Assembly: GCA_964424945.1 (NCBI GenBank)
Contig: CAYRLB010000039.1
Location: 1-23,366 of the forward strand
DNA length: 23,366 nucleotides
Source: WHSP01 sp964424945
GTDB lineage: Bacteria > Gemmatimonadota > Gemmatimonadetes > Longimicrobiales > Longimicrobiaceae
Reading direction: 5' to 3'
The position numbers and the translations under genes were made by a program. Below the pieces are notes generated by a model, which was not told the DNA's origin, did not search any database, and saw only the letters and a program-made list of their open reading frames with translations. Below are positions 1-8,106 of the stretch, in pieces; position 1 is the first letter of the stretch; the number at the start of each line of letters is the position of its first letter.

Positions 1-4
1 ACCC

Positions 5-14
5 GGTGCAACCT
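5..14 (-). promoter_or_regulatory. Possible -35 element of the next gene off the left edge
   Basis: On the minus strand this reads AGGTTGCACC, 9 of 10 identical to the element shared by the susC and amidohydrolase promoters. It lies just after the SusD stop codon, pointing out of the window. A match this good is expected about once by chance in a window of this size, and the matching palindrome would lie off the left edge, so this is only a hint. Confidence 0.15.
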
Positions 15-20
15 ATGGGA

Positions 21-1250
21 TCAGAGATTCGGATTCGTGCGTTCCTCTTCCCCGGAGATCGGCAGGCAGCTCTGCCAGCCCGCGGGATACTCGTTCCAGC
101 GCCGCATCAGGATCATGCGTCGACCTTCCAGAAAGAGTTCGTAGCGGGTCTCTGTGCGCAGATGCTCCCACGCCTCATCCAGTGAGATGTCCGACGGGAT
201 CGGGCCCAGATCCCATTCGGCGCGTCCCTCGTTCATGAGCGCTACTGCGGACGCTACGTCGTTCTGCGAAGCGAGAAGCGCCTCCGCCTCGATGAGCCGG
301 GCCTCCTGCCACTTGCCAACCGGCCAGAAATCGTTCTCCTCGTACTTACGCTGCCACCAGAGGAGGGTCTCGGTGTCCGGCCCCGTGATCTCGGAGGCTT
401 CAACCGGAACGCGCGGGTCACCCGTATCTCGATAGGGCTCGGCGACCGTCGATTCGCCGCGGTTCATCCAGTGTGCGTAAGCGCCGTTGCTCTGGCCGGC
501 CGGATAGTGGGCCACCCAGTCGAACCCGTGCTGCACCTGCCGAGCATGGGTGACCGCGCTCTGGTAATCGCCCTCCTCCATTGCGATCCGGGCCAGGAGG
601 AGGTGGCCCATCTGAGCGACCTTGTCCACGTCCGACGTGTTCGTTGAACCGGAAATCGATTGCTGCGTCGAGTTGTTTGCGATCAGAATCGCCCGGTTCA
701 GCCGTTGCTTTGCGATTGCGAAGCTCTCGGAGACCGGCAGCCGAGGCCCGCCGTCGATTGTCACCTCGCAAAAGACCTCGCCGAGATCCGTGTAGATCAG
801 ACCGGCGTAGAGGTTCATCACCGCATTACGCGCGTCGGTCTCCGGGCTGGCGAGAATCTCGTCCATCCACTCGACCGCCTCCTCCGCGTCGCGACGCGCG
901 TTCTGGATCTGGCGCCACATCCGCCAGGAGATGTTGAGGTGATCGAGTTCGCCCGCGTCCTTGTCGATAATCCCGCGTTTACTGACGTCGTGCCACGCCG
1001 TCCAGCTCCCTGACGCCACGGTTTCGTCGGAGACCAGAGCCGTGAAGAGCACCTGGCGGTCGTACGACTGATCATATGTCCGGACGGCGCCGACCATGAG
1101 GCCCGTCATTGCCTGATCGCTCTCGAGATCACCCGCGGTAATCGCGGTCGGATCCTCCAGGTCGAAGTCACAGGCACTCATTCCTACGACCGCCAGCGCC
1201 ACCACCGGCAACCGGAGACCGCGTGCGAGACGCATTTGCATCTGTCTCAT
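21..1250 (-). CDS. SusD/RagB-like outer-membrane nutrient-binding lipoprotein
   Basis: This 409-residue protein is the predicted surface-exposed substrate-binding partner of the SusC-like receptor encoded just upstream. The N-terminus is a lipoprotein signal: basic residues, a hydrophobic stretch, and a lipobox (Met24-Ser-Ala-Cys27), giving a lipidated Cys27. A helical TPR-like region follows. The C-terminus carries the family hallmark, an ELFLEGRR segment and a terminal TNPNL. The start is fixed by GGAGG seven bases before the ATG, overlapping the susC stop. At about 410 residues it is shorter than most Bacteroidota SusD proteins (usually about 500), as is common for relatives outside that phylum. 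Substrate cannot be read from sequence: SusD-like proteins bind glycans, peptides or other oligomers, and no glycosidase lies nearby. It is almost certainly co-transcribed with the receptor. Confidence 0.9.
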   Translation of the reverse strand: MRQMQMRLARGLRLPVVALAVVGMSACDFDLEDPTAITAGDLESDQAMTGLMVGAVRTYDQSYDRQVLFTALVSDETVASGSWTAWHDVSKRGIIDKDAGELDHLNISWRMWRQIQNARRDAEEAVEWMDEILASPETDARNAVMNLYAGLIYTDLGEVFCEVTIDGGPRLPVSESFAIAKQRLNRAILIANNSTQQSISGSTNTSDVDKVAQMGHLLLARIAMEEGDYQSAVTHARQVQHGFDWVAHYPAGQSNGAYAHWMNRGESTVAEPYRDTGDPRVPVEASEITGPDTETLLWWQRKYEENDFWPVGKWQEARLIEAEALLASQNDVASAVALMNEGRAEWDLGPIPSDISLDEAWEHLRTETRYELFLEGRRMILMRRWNEYPAGWQSCLPISGEEERTNPNL

Positions 1251-1257
1251 CTACAGT

Positions 1258-1262
1258 CCTCC
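1258..1262 (-). promoter_or_regulatory. Strong Shine-Dalgarno for the SusD-like gene
   Basis: Minus-strand GGAGG lies directly after the susC stop codon, with seven bases before the ATG at 1250. It fixes the first of several closely spaced ATG codons as the start and implies translational coupling to susC. Confidence 0.75.
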
Positions 1263-4178
1263 TCAGAAAGTCATGTTGATGCCGAGCAGGAACTGCCTCG
1301 CCGGCGGAACGGTGAAGTAGTCGGCCCCGACAGAAAGGTTGTTGCCTGAGCTGAACGTCGAAGAGACTTCTGGGTCGATTCCCGAGTACTTGGAGATCGT
1401 CAGGAGATTTCTCGCGGCGGCCGTGAGCCGAACACCAGTGGCACCGATTCGCGACGCGACCGCGTTCGGAACTGCGTAGCCGGCACTGATCTCGCGCAGC
1501 TTGAACCAGTCCGCATCCTCGATCGATTCGCCGTAGATTGCCTGCTCAGCCAGGAAGCGCGCTACATCGGGATGGTCCGGATTCCCCCCGACTCGCTCAA
1601 CCAGCTCGTAGTACGGTTCTCCGACCCGGTTGACCGCCATATAGGCCCTGATGTGGTTGTTCACCACGTGGCCCATCGCGTACTGCCCGGTTGCCCGGAA
1701 GGTGAACGCTCCGACGGAGATGTCTGTGCCGAGGTTGCCGGTATGGGGCGGAATGCTCTCGCCGATATACACGGCAGTGTCGGAGGCGATCGGCATACCT
1801 GCGTCGTCGTACCCGACGATTACACGCTCCCACTTACCGGCAATCGGGTACCCCTCGACGATCTGTGTGCCGAAGCGATCCACGATCTGCCGGGGACTGC
1901 CCGCCAAGTCGAGAACCTTATTGCTGTTGAACGCGTACCCGGCATTCATCGACCATCGCAGTCTCTGCGACTCGACCAGGTTGAAGTTGGAATCGATCTC
2001 GAAGCCCTGGTTGCGAACCGCCCCCGAGTTCCGGAGCTGACTGGTCAGGATGCCAGTCGAAATCGGGAAGTCGAAGTTGAGGAGGATGTCGTCGGTACGC
2101 TGGTGATAGGCGGTGAAGTTCAACGACAGCCGCTCGTTGAAGAGCCCCGCATCGAAGCCCGCTTCATACTCGGTGCTGACTTCGGGCCCTATCTCCGCGT
2201 TCCCGACTCGCGTCGGCCGGAACCCGCGCAGACCGTCCATACCCTCGGTGGTGGTCCAGAGGCGCAGCTTGTCGAAGGCCCCCGGCTGCGTGCCGGCCGT
2301 ACCCCACCCGCCCCGCAGGCGCAGAGTGGACACAGCAGGAAGGGAGAACCAATCCTCGTCGGAGATGACATAGGAAAGGCTCGCCTTCGGGAAGGTCGAG
2401 AAGCCGAAGTCCTCGCCGAACGCGCTGGAGCCGTCAGCCCGAACGCCGACGATCACGAACAAGCGATCCTGGTAGCCTACCTGCAGCTGAGTGAATAGCC
2501 CACCCGTGGTATAACGGGTGAGACTCTCGCTGGCCCCACGCGTTTCCGTGCCGCCGATCGCCTTCAGTGGTGGAGCGATGAAGTCGGTTCCGGAGGCGGA
2601 AGTATTGTTCATCTCCCGTGAGTAGAACTGCCCGCCGAGGGACAGCTGACCCTCGAAGGCGTCGGTCACCTGGCGGGTGATCGCAGCGCCGTAGTCGACA
2701 TTCGTATTGATCGTATTGCGCCGGCCCTCCGACTTGCTACCGCGGTAGGGTGCCCGGCCCGGATCTTCGAACCACGGAGTGAGCGAGGAGCCACCGGACG
2801 CGAGGTAGTCGAGACCCAGCGTCAGCCGCTGCGAGAACATGCGACTCGGCTGGTGATTCAAGGTCAGCCCGGCGATGTACCGGCTGTTGAAGTCGTATCG
2901 CTCCCGTTCGAGCTCCCGCCGGACCGTCTGGAAGGCGCTCCCCCAAGGATCATGCTCGGATCCGCGCGTCAGGGGATTACCAAGATAGACATTCGTGAGA
3001 ACGCCCGAGGTCACGTTGTCGTTGGATACCAGCCGGGTCCGCTGGCGGCTGAAGCTGGAGCTGAGCTCGCCGCTGAACGTTTCCGACGGAGTGAAGGAGA
3101 TGTTCCCGCGCCCCGAAGAACGAACCTGCGAGTTGTTTACGAAGGAGCCCTCGTTGTCCATGTGGCTGCCGGAAACGAAATAGCTCACATTCTCCGAGGC
3201 CCCGCGGACTGAACCCGTGTACTCCTGATAGAGCCCCGTATCAACGAAGTCGTTGGCCGAGGGGAGGGAGCGGTCCGGGTGCTGATACAGCAGCTCGGGG
3301 ATCCGGTTGGTCCCGAGACGGACGCCGAGATCGTAAACAACCTCACCCGGCCTTCCCCGCTTCGTGAAGATCTGAATAACGCCGCTGGAGGCCTCCGAGC
3401 CGTACATGGCGGTGGCCGCGGAGCCCTTGATGATCTCGACGCGGGCGATGTCCTGTGGGTTGATGTCGTTCAGGCGGCTGAGCGTCTGACCGCCTGTACC
3501 CGAGACCTCACTACGGTTCTCCCGGTCGATCCGCACACCGTCGATGTAGATCAACGGCTGGTTGTCCTGCGTGAGGCTCGTGATTCCCCGCAACACGTTC
3601 AACCCAGCTGTGCCCGTACTACCGCTGGCGGCCATGTTCACCACCCCAGGCTCCCGCCCCTGGAGAACATCGTTCAAGCTGGTGATCGGGGCGTCGCGAA
3701 GCGCCATCTCGACGTCCACCGCCGCCACATTGGTTCCGATCGCCCGGCGGCGCGAGACACCAGCAGGGGAACTACTCACTACCACCTCGTCCAATGCGAT
3801 AGCGGCGGTGGCGAGCTCGACGGTCACATTCGTCGTCGCACCTGACGTCACCTCGATCTCCCGGGTGACTCTCCCGTATCCCAGATACTGAACGGCGAGT
3901 TGGTGTGTCCCCGCCGGAACGTTCACCAACATGAACCGGCCATCGGAGCTGGTCAGGGTGCCCACGTCCAACCCGGGGATCGATACCTGAGCACCACCAA
4001 TCGGCCTCAGATCAGACCCATCGATTACCTGACCCGTGACGGTGCCCTGACGCAAATCGAACGGCTCAGAGCTGTTCGCGCCCGGGTCACTCGCGAGAGC
4101 CCCCCCCGGAAGGGCCAAAGCGAACCATACCGCTGCAGCTAGAGTTGCCAGAAATGGACTTCGTAAACTCGTAGACAT
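1263..4178 (-). CDS. SusC/RagA-like TonB-dependent outer-membrane receptor
   Basis: This protein (971 residues from the chosen ATG) is a ligand-gated outer-membrane importer powered by TonB-ExbBD. Visible in order are: a signal peptide ending near the Ala-Leu-Ala at about residue 29; a carboxypeptidase-regulatory-like beta-sandwich (about 45-125, GTVTGQVIDG start); the LDEVVV linker typical of SusC proteins; a plug domain with IYIDGVRI and VEIIKGSAATAMYG; a long beta-barrel; and a terminal aromatic Phe. The frame stays open upstream to 4307, but the ATG at 4178 is chosen because it starts directly with the signal peptide. The SusD-like gene follows 12 bases downstream. Upstream are a promoter-like element about 380 bases away and two copies of the GGATA-N3-TATCC palindrome, suggesting control by the GntR regulator near the right end. 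The substrate is unknown; peptides are plausible given the neighbours. Confidence 0.93.
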   Translation of the reverse strand: MSTSLRSPFLATLAAAVWFALALPGGALASDPGANSSEPFDLRQGTVTGQVIDGSDLRPIGGAQVSIPGLDVGTLTSSDGRFMLVNVPAGTHQLAVQYLGYGRVTREIEVTSGATTNVTVELATAAIALDEVVVSSSPAGVSRRRAIGTNVAAVDVEMALRDAPITSLNDVLQGREPGVVNMAASGSTGTAGLNVLRGITSLTQDNQPLIYIDGVRIDRENRSEVSGTGGQTLSRLNDINPQDIARVEIIKGSAATAMYGSEASSGVIQIFTKRGRPGEVVYDLGVRLGTNRIPELLYQHPDRSLPSANDFVDTGLYQEYTGSVRGASENVSYFVSGSHMDNEGSFVNNSQVRSSGRGNISFTPSETFSGELSSSFSRQRTRLVSNDNVTSGVLTNVYLGNPLTRGSEHDPWGSAFQTVRRELERERYDFNSRYIAGLTLNHQPSRMFSQRLTLGLDYLASGGSSLTPWFEDPGRAPYRGSKSEGRRNTINTNVDYGAAITRQVTDAFEGQLSLGGQFYSREMNNTSASGTDFIAPPLKAIGGTETRGASESLTRYTTGGLFTQLQVGYQDRLFVIVGVRADGSSAFGEDFGFSTFPKASLSYVISDEDWFSLPAVSTLRLRGGWGTAGTQPGAFDKLRLWTTTEGMDGLRGFRPTRVGNAEIGPEVSTEYEAGFDAGLFNERLSLNFTAYHQRTDDILLNFDFPISTGILTSQLRNSGAVRNQGFEIDSNFNLVESQRLRWSMNAGYAFNSNKVLDLAGSPRQIVDRFGTQIVEGYPIAGKWERVIVGYDDAGMPIASDTAVYIGESIPPHTGNLGTDISVGAFTFRATGQYAMGHVVNNHIRAYMAVNRVGEPYYELVERVGGNPDHPDVARFLAEQAIYGESIEDADWFKLREISAGYAVPNAVASRIGATGVRLTAAARNLLTISKYSGIDPEVSSTFSSGNNLSVGADYFTVPPARQFLLGINMTF

Positions 4179-4554
4179 GATACCTGCTTGGGCTAAGGTG
4201 AGGAGTAGCTGACATCCGGGATCACCCCATGCAGTCGACCTCCTGTCTTCAAGGATTGGCAGGTGACTAGAAGGAAAGGAGGGTCTCAGTGGAGGACCAT
4301 CCAGCAAGCTGCAGCGGTCGTCGTTCCGTCGATGAAGAAGCCAGGCGTAACCTCAGCGAGGCAGCGACCGCCCCTCCATACAACCTCAGACCTCGAGGCA
4401 GGGTGCTCAGTGGGCGTGTCGGCCGGGCAAGACGGTCACCGATGGGGAGCAAGTGGGGGCAGCCCATTCGGCACGCGCGCGGGTGCTGCGGTGCGAATGA
4501 TTGGAACACATGGGCTGCCACTGTGCCCCGCCCTGGACTGGACGGCGCGACACT

Positions 4555-4567
4555 GGATAAAATATCC
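4555..4567. promoter_or_regulatory. Operator-like palindrome, copy 1 (susC proximal)
   Basis: The sequence is GGATAAAATATCC, a perfect 5-base inverted repeat around a 3-base centre. It is identical to the copy upstream of the amidohydrolase. On the minus strand its core overlaps the predicted -10 (TATTTT) of the susC promoter, as expected for a repressor site. The best candidate binder is the FCD-type GntR regulator encoded at 21038-21775 (inference). Confidence 0.7.
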
Positions 4568-4590
4568 CGCTTAGGATGGAGGCGCAACCT
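4559..4590 (-). promoter_or_regulatory. Predicted promoter of the susC-susD operon
   Basis: On the minus strand AGGTTGCGCC (4590-4581) is followed 13 bases later by the palindrome. Read as a sigma-70-type promoter, the -35 is TTGCGC (4587-4582), the spacer is exactly 17 bases and the -10 is TATTTT (4564-4559). The same 10-base element, at the same spacing, occurs upstream of the amidohydrolase, which argues that the arrangement is functional. The hexamers are weak matches to the Escherichia coli consensus, so the sigma-factor assignment is tentative; the 10-mer could instead be an activator site. Confidence 0.5.
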
Positions 4591-4749
4591 TCTCGTGCCC
4601 GTACTCTGGTAACCCGGCGCCATCATATACCTCGATCCTCAATTCACTACACGGCTTGAATAGGGACGAACATTGGAATTCGGAGTGGAGTCCTGCCAAA
4701 ACTCTCGCGGATCGGGCCAAACGCCACCTGCCCCCTCTGCAGCCCTCGG

Positions 4750-4762
4750 GGATACTGTATCC
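4750..4762. promoter_or_regulatory. Operator-like palindrome, copy 2 (susC distal)
   Basis: The sequence GGATACTGTATCC is a second perfect GGATA-N3-TATCC palindrome in the susC upstream region. It differs by one base from the complement of the gntR-promoter copy. It lies 195 bases (centre to centre) upstream of copy 1 and lacks the 10-base partner element. It may be an auxiliary operator or may mark a second promoter; on the minus strand it contains a -10-like TACAGT but no good -35. Confidence 0.6.
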
Positions 4763-4853
4763 AAAAAGGCACAACAACCCAGCTGACACGTTCTGCGGCC
4801 CACTACGCGATCAGTAGATAAGTTGACAGCACCCACCCGGCGCGACCGCCACG

Positions 4854-4870
4854 GACGTTGAATGAACGTC
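4854..4870. repeat. Small inverted repeat downstream of pmbA
   Basis: GACGTT and AACGTC (6-base stem) flank a 5-base loop, 57 bases past the pmbA stop. No T-run follows on the minus strand, so it is at best a weak or Rho-assisted end signal for the tldD-pmbA transcript. Confidence 0.25.
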
Positions 4871-4926
4871 GCTTATGTGGCGGCCGCGACGGCGGCCCTG
4901 CGCAGGCCGATGTGCCTTTCAGCGCC

Positions 4927-6282
4927 TCAAATAGCGTCCGAAAGCGATGTGAAGTTGAAGTCCCTCGCCTTGATCGGAGGGACGAACACGGCCGAGGAAA
5001 GACCGCCCGACTCGCTGGTGGAGACGCGTACCGGTTCGCCCATCAGTTCAATATTGTTGAGCATGAATATGGGCGATTCGTTCCATCGCAGGTTCTTCAC
5101 CGCATGGGTGATCTGACCGTTCTCGATCAGGAAAGTCCCGTCCCGGGTGAGGCCCGTATACAGGATTGTTCTGGGATCGACGCCCCGGATGTACCAGAAG
5201 CGGGTGACGAGAAGGCCCCGCTCCGTCGAAGCGATCATATCTTCGAGCGAAGCGTTACCGCCCTGCATGTAGTAGCTGCCGCCGGTTCCACCGGTGGGCT
5301 CGTTGCCAGTCTGATCCGCCCAATACCGGTCGTACTGGAGATTGCGGAGGACTCCGTCTTCGACCCATACGCGGCGTTGGACGGGAGTTCCATCGGCACT
5401 GAACGGATCGGTCATGAGCCTCGGATCCATTGGATCCGTATGGATGGTCACCCGACTGTCGATGAACTGCTCACCGATGCGATTGCCGCCACCGGGTCTC
5501 GAGAAGAACGACCGGCCTTCGTCAGCGCTGCGGGCGTTCATCGCTCCCATCATCAGGCCGACCATGTTGGCGACCGCAGTCGGTTCAAGGATGACGGTCC
5601 AGCGGCCCGGCTCCACTGCCTGCGGATTGCGTGAGGCCTGCGCCTTCCGGATGGCGGTCGAACCGAGTTGTGCGGGATTGAGCTCGTTGAAATCGTTCGC
5701 GCTACCGCCGGCCCACCCCGAGCCCGTGCCATCCTGCGTTCGCACAGTGGTGGTGAGGTTCACGCGGGTGCGGGGGTGATAGGCGAAGAGCCCCTTCGAG
5801 GTTGCCACCGCAGAGCCCCCCGCCTCGTGCACCAGGAACCCCGTCGACAGGAGATCCTGTTGTGCGGCGGGCTCGGTGATGGCGGCTACCGCGCGCGCCC
5901 TTGCTTCGGGGGTCAGTTCCGCGGTTGAACTGGCGACGGCATTCGGCTCCAGGTACTCCTGCGCACCGAGTTCGCCCATGTACTCGCTATTCTCGGGCAC
6001 CAGCCTCGCGAGGCGTTCGCTCGTTTCGACGACGCGCCGGAGCGAATCGTCGTCCAGTCGGTTCGTGGTAGCCGATGCAACGCGGCGGCCGATTGCACTT
6101 GTGGCCGTGATCGTCAGGTCCGTCACGTCGCCGGCGGTGCTGATCTGATTGACCGCGAAGCGCGTATTACCCTCCTGCCCACTCGAGATATTGACGCGCG
6201 CTTCGTCGGCCGTAGAGAAGGCGAGGACACGCTCCGCCAGCGCCCGCGCTTCATCGCGGGTTAGAAACTGGGAATTGGCCAT
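4927..6282 (-). CDS. pmbA: PmbA/TldE-like metallopeptidase subunit
   Basis: This 451-residue protein belongs to the TldD/PmbA (peptidase family U62) group. In Escherichia coli TldD and TldE form a heterodimeric zinc protease; TldE/PmbA lacks the zinc-site motif, and no HExxxH is seen here either. It begins with the usual N-terminal helical region (LTRDEARALAERVL), and the C-terminal half keeps the family pattern (WTVILEPTAVANMVG, GNRIGEQFIDSRVTI, LLVTRFWYIRGVDPRT). The start is the ATG at 6282, with GAGG five bases upstream and only seven bases after the tldD stop, so the two genes are surely co-transcribed. It has no signal peptide although its partner has a Tat leader. Length fits the family. 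Its substrate here is unknown; known roles include microcin B17 maturation and antitoxin degradation. Confidence 0.9.
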   Translation of the reverse strand: MANSQFLTRDEARALAERVLAFSTADEARVNISSGQEGNTRFAVNQISTAGDVTDLTITATSAIGRRVASATTNRLDDDSLRRVVETSERLARLVPENSEYMGELGAQEYLEPNAVASSTAELTPEARARAVAAITEPAAQQDLLSTGFLVHEAGGSAVATSKGLFAYHPRTRVNLTTTVRTQDGTGSGWAGGSANDFNELNPAQLGSTAIRKAQASRNPQAVEPGRWTVILEPTAVANMVGLMMGAMNARSADEGRSFFSRPGGGNRIGEQFIDSRVTIHTDPMDPRLMTDPFSADGTPVQRRVWVEDGVLRNLQYDRYWADQTGNEPTGGTGGSYYMQGGNASLEDMIASTERGLLVTRFWYIRGVDPRTILYTGLTRDGTFLIENGQITHAVKNLRWNESPIFMLNNIELMGEPVRVSTSESGGLSSAVFVPPIKARDFNFTSLSDAI

Positions 6283-6289
6283 GGATGCC

Positions 6290-7897
6290 TCAGCTCCGTG
6301 CAGTGTTGATAACGGTCACCTGGCGGTGACGGGTAGGAACACACCCGTGCGACACCGCGTTCGATTGCGCCGGCTGGCCCTTGCCATCACCAGCTGTCCC
6401 ACCCATAAAGTACGTGCTTTCACCGCCGATCAGGTCCATGCTGCCCCAGAACTCAGGGGTGCGGATCTGGTACGCCACGTCCTTGAGCATGCCGGTAATT
6501 CGGCCGTTCTTGATCTCGTGGAACACCTGTCCGCCGAACTGAGCGTTGTAACGTTGCTGATCGATGGAGAACGACCCGCTCCCGTCGATCATGATCCCGT
6601 CTTCGACGCCCTCGATAAGTTCTTCGAGCGGCACGTCGCGCTCGGGGTGAGGCATCAGGTTGACGTTGGGCATGCGCTGGAACTGGACATCCGCCCAGCT
6701 CTGGGCATAGCTGTTACCGTGTGATCGGACCTCTCTCCCCTGCTGTTGATAATAATCCGCCAGCCAGGGAGCTTGTTCGCGAGTAGTCTGAAGGTCGGTA
6801 AGGATGCCGTCGGTGACGATCATATAGTCTTGCGGCTGCACGCCCTCGTCGTCGAAGCCGACACTGGACAGCCCGCCGATGGAGGACCGCTCGCCCTGAA
6901 CGTTGAGCAACTCCGAGCCGAAACGTAGCGTGCCGAGGTCTTCGCGGCGCACGAAGGAGGTCCCCGCATAGTTCGCCTCGTACCCCATGATCCGGTCCAG
7001 CTCGGTGGGGTGGGCGATCGCTTCGTGGACGGTAAGCCAGAGATGCGTCGGCAGCAGAATGAGATCGTAACGACCTGGCTGCACTGAACGTGCGGACAGC
7101 TTCTGCACCGCTTCCTCTGCCCACCGCGGCGCGTTGCCGACGAGGTCGGATTCCGTCACGTGTTCGTAGCCCAGAGCCATCGGGGGTACATCGGTCGAGC
7201 TCCGGGACTGGAAATCCGAATTGTCGTCGGAAACTGCCGTCACATTGAGACCCGCAGAAGTACGGTAGATCGTCTGATCCGATACCGTTCCCAGCGACGA
7301 GGCGAAGAACTTCTCCTCACGAAGGAAGTTCATGTTGGAATTGGCGATCCGCACTCCGCGAACAGCGAGCCCGGCTGCATTCGCGCTGAGGAGGAGGTCG
7401 ACCTTTTCCTCGATCGGAACGTCGAACGGATCGACGCGGATCGGGCTGCGCCAGGTCACGTCCGGGTAGGCTTCCGTGGGTGCGAGCGCCACGGGCTGCC
7501 TGCGGGCGACCGCGTTCGCCTTCGCCTGATCGACGGCCTGTTGAGATACCCGCACCACCTCGTCGGGACCGAGGTCGTAACTCGCGGCGAACCCCCAGCT
7601 TCCGTTCGCAAGGACGCGAACGCCGAAGCCGAACGTCTCATTGTCGGAGACCCCTGTCACCAGGGCGTCTCGAGTTGAGACCCCCTGCCGTTGGTTGCGG
7701 TTGATTCGAACATCTGCGTACTCCGCTCCCGCGGTGCGCGCGGCCTCCAGGGCCCGCATCGCCAACTGGCGGAAGTTCTCATTCAGCGTGGCGCCTCCGT
7801 AAGCACGGCCCAGGGCCTCCAAGATGCTGGGGGTCCCTAACAGGCTGGCGCCGGCCGTCATGATAGCGCCATGGCGCAAGAAGTCACGACGTTTCAT
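6290..7897 (-). CDS. tldD: TldD-like zinc metallopeptidase with Tat signal
   Basis: This protein (535 residues from the chosen ATG) is the catalytic TldD-type subunit of a TldD/PmbA protease. It opens with a twin-arginine leader (MKRRDFLRHG, then a hydrophobic stretch ending near residue 35), predicting export of a folded protein. The zinc motif HEAIAH is at residues 291-296 (His291, Glu292, His296), followed by Glu- and Gly-rich family segments. Near the C-terminus a SNAVSHGC segment supplies Cys519, a possible third ligand; the position where cytoplasmic TldD proteins carry Cys-Gly-Lys appears to read Asp-Gly-Lys (from memory of the family, not aligned). The frame is open to 7975, but the ATG at 7897 is chosen because GGAG lies five bases upstream and the Tat motif starts there. 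pmbA follows after seven bases. Confidence 0.9.
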   Translation of the reverse strand: MKRRDFLRHGAIMTAGASLLGTPSILEALGRAYGGATLNENFRQLAMRALEAARTAGAEYADVRINRNQRQGVSTRDALVTGVSDNETFGFGVRVLANGSWGFAASYDLGPDEVVRVSQQAVDQAKANAVARRQPVALAPTEAYPDVTWRSPIRVDPFDVPIEEKVDLLLSANAAGLAVRGVRIANSNMNFLREEKFFASSLGTVSDQTIYRTSAGLNVTAVSDDNSDFQSRSSTDVPPMALGYEHVTESDLVGNAPRWAEEAVQKLSARSVQPGRYDLILLPTHLWLTVHEAIAHPTELDRIMGYEANYAGTSFVRREDLGTLRFGSELLNVQGERSSIGGLSSVGFDDEGVQPQDYMIVTDGILTDLQTTREQAPWLADYYQQQGREVRSHGNSYAQSWADVQFQRMPNVNLMPHPERDVPLEELIEGVEDGIMIDGSGSFSIDQQRYNAQFGGQVFHEIKNGRITGMLKDVAYQIRTPEFWGSMDLIGGESTYFMGGTAGDGKGQPAQSNAVSHGCVPTRHRQVTVINTARS

Positions 7898-7902
7898 ACG
7901 AG

Positions 7903-7906
7903 CTCC
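7903..7906 (-). promoter_or_regulatory. Shine-Dalgarno deciding the tldD start
   Basis: Minus-strand GGAG lies five bases before the ATG at 7897, which begins the Tat leader. It argues against the longer open frame reaching 7975. Confidence 0.65.
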
Positions 7907-7930
7907 GATCTGGGGTGGAAAGTTGAGGTG

Positions 7931-7953
7931 GGGGCTGATCAAAGTAGAGCCCC
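7931..7953. repeat. Inverted repeat upstream of tldD
   Basis: GGGGCT and AGCCCC (6-base arms) surround 11 bases, 33 bases upstream of the tldD ATG. On the minus strand the centre contains a -10-like TACTTT, so it could be an operator over a weak promoter or a hairpin in the mRNA leader. No good -35 is visible. Confidence 0.3.
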
Positions 7954-8106
7954 GACACCTTCTCCGACAGAACAAAAGTCACGATCTTCTCGGCGTTCAC
8001 ACACTTCCGCTGCACGCCCGGTGGCGACCTGAGAATGACCGCCAGACCTCACGATCGAGAGCCGTCCGGCCATGTGGGTAGCCGCCCGGCCCTAGTTGCA
8101 AACACC

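Larger units (their letters stand above)
4179..4926. other. 748-base intergenic region upstream of susC
   Basis: I see no convincing gene here. Short open frames exist on both strands but show no family resemblance and overlap one another. The region holds two perfect GGATA-N3-TATCC palindromes (4555-4567 and 4750-4762, centres 195 bases apart), a promoter-like element on the minus strand (4559-4590) and small inverted repeats just after the pmbA stop. From the predicted promoter, susC would have a leader of roughly 375 bases. Confidence 0.7.

Noticed and set aside
1572..2498. Plus-strand open frame of 308 codons inside susC
   Set aside because: It is fully antisense to the well-supported receptor, shows no recognisable domain, and has the Arg/Pro/Val-rich composition of a shadow frame.
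4823..4828. Perfect -35 hexamer TTGACA on the plus strand
   Set aside because: There is no -10-like sequence 16-18 bases downstream, and the plus strand has no gene there; it faces the end of pmbA.
4267..4836. Several short open frames on both strands in the susC upstream region
   Set aside because: They overlap one another, have no ribosome-binding sites or family similarity that I can see, and run across the operator palindromes.
4894..4908. GC-rich hairpin (GGCC arms) just after the pmbA stop as an intrinsic terminator
   Set aside because: The stem is only four bases in GC-rich DNA and no T-run follows on the minus strand.
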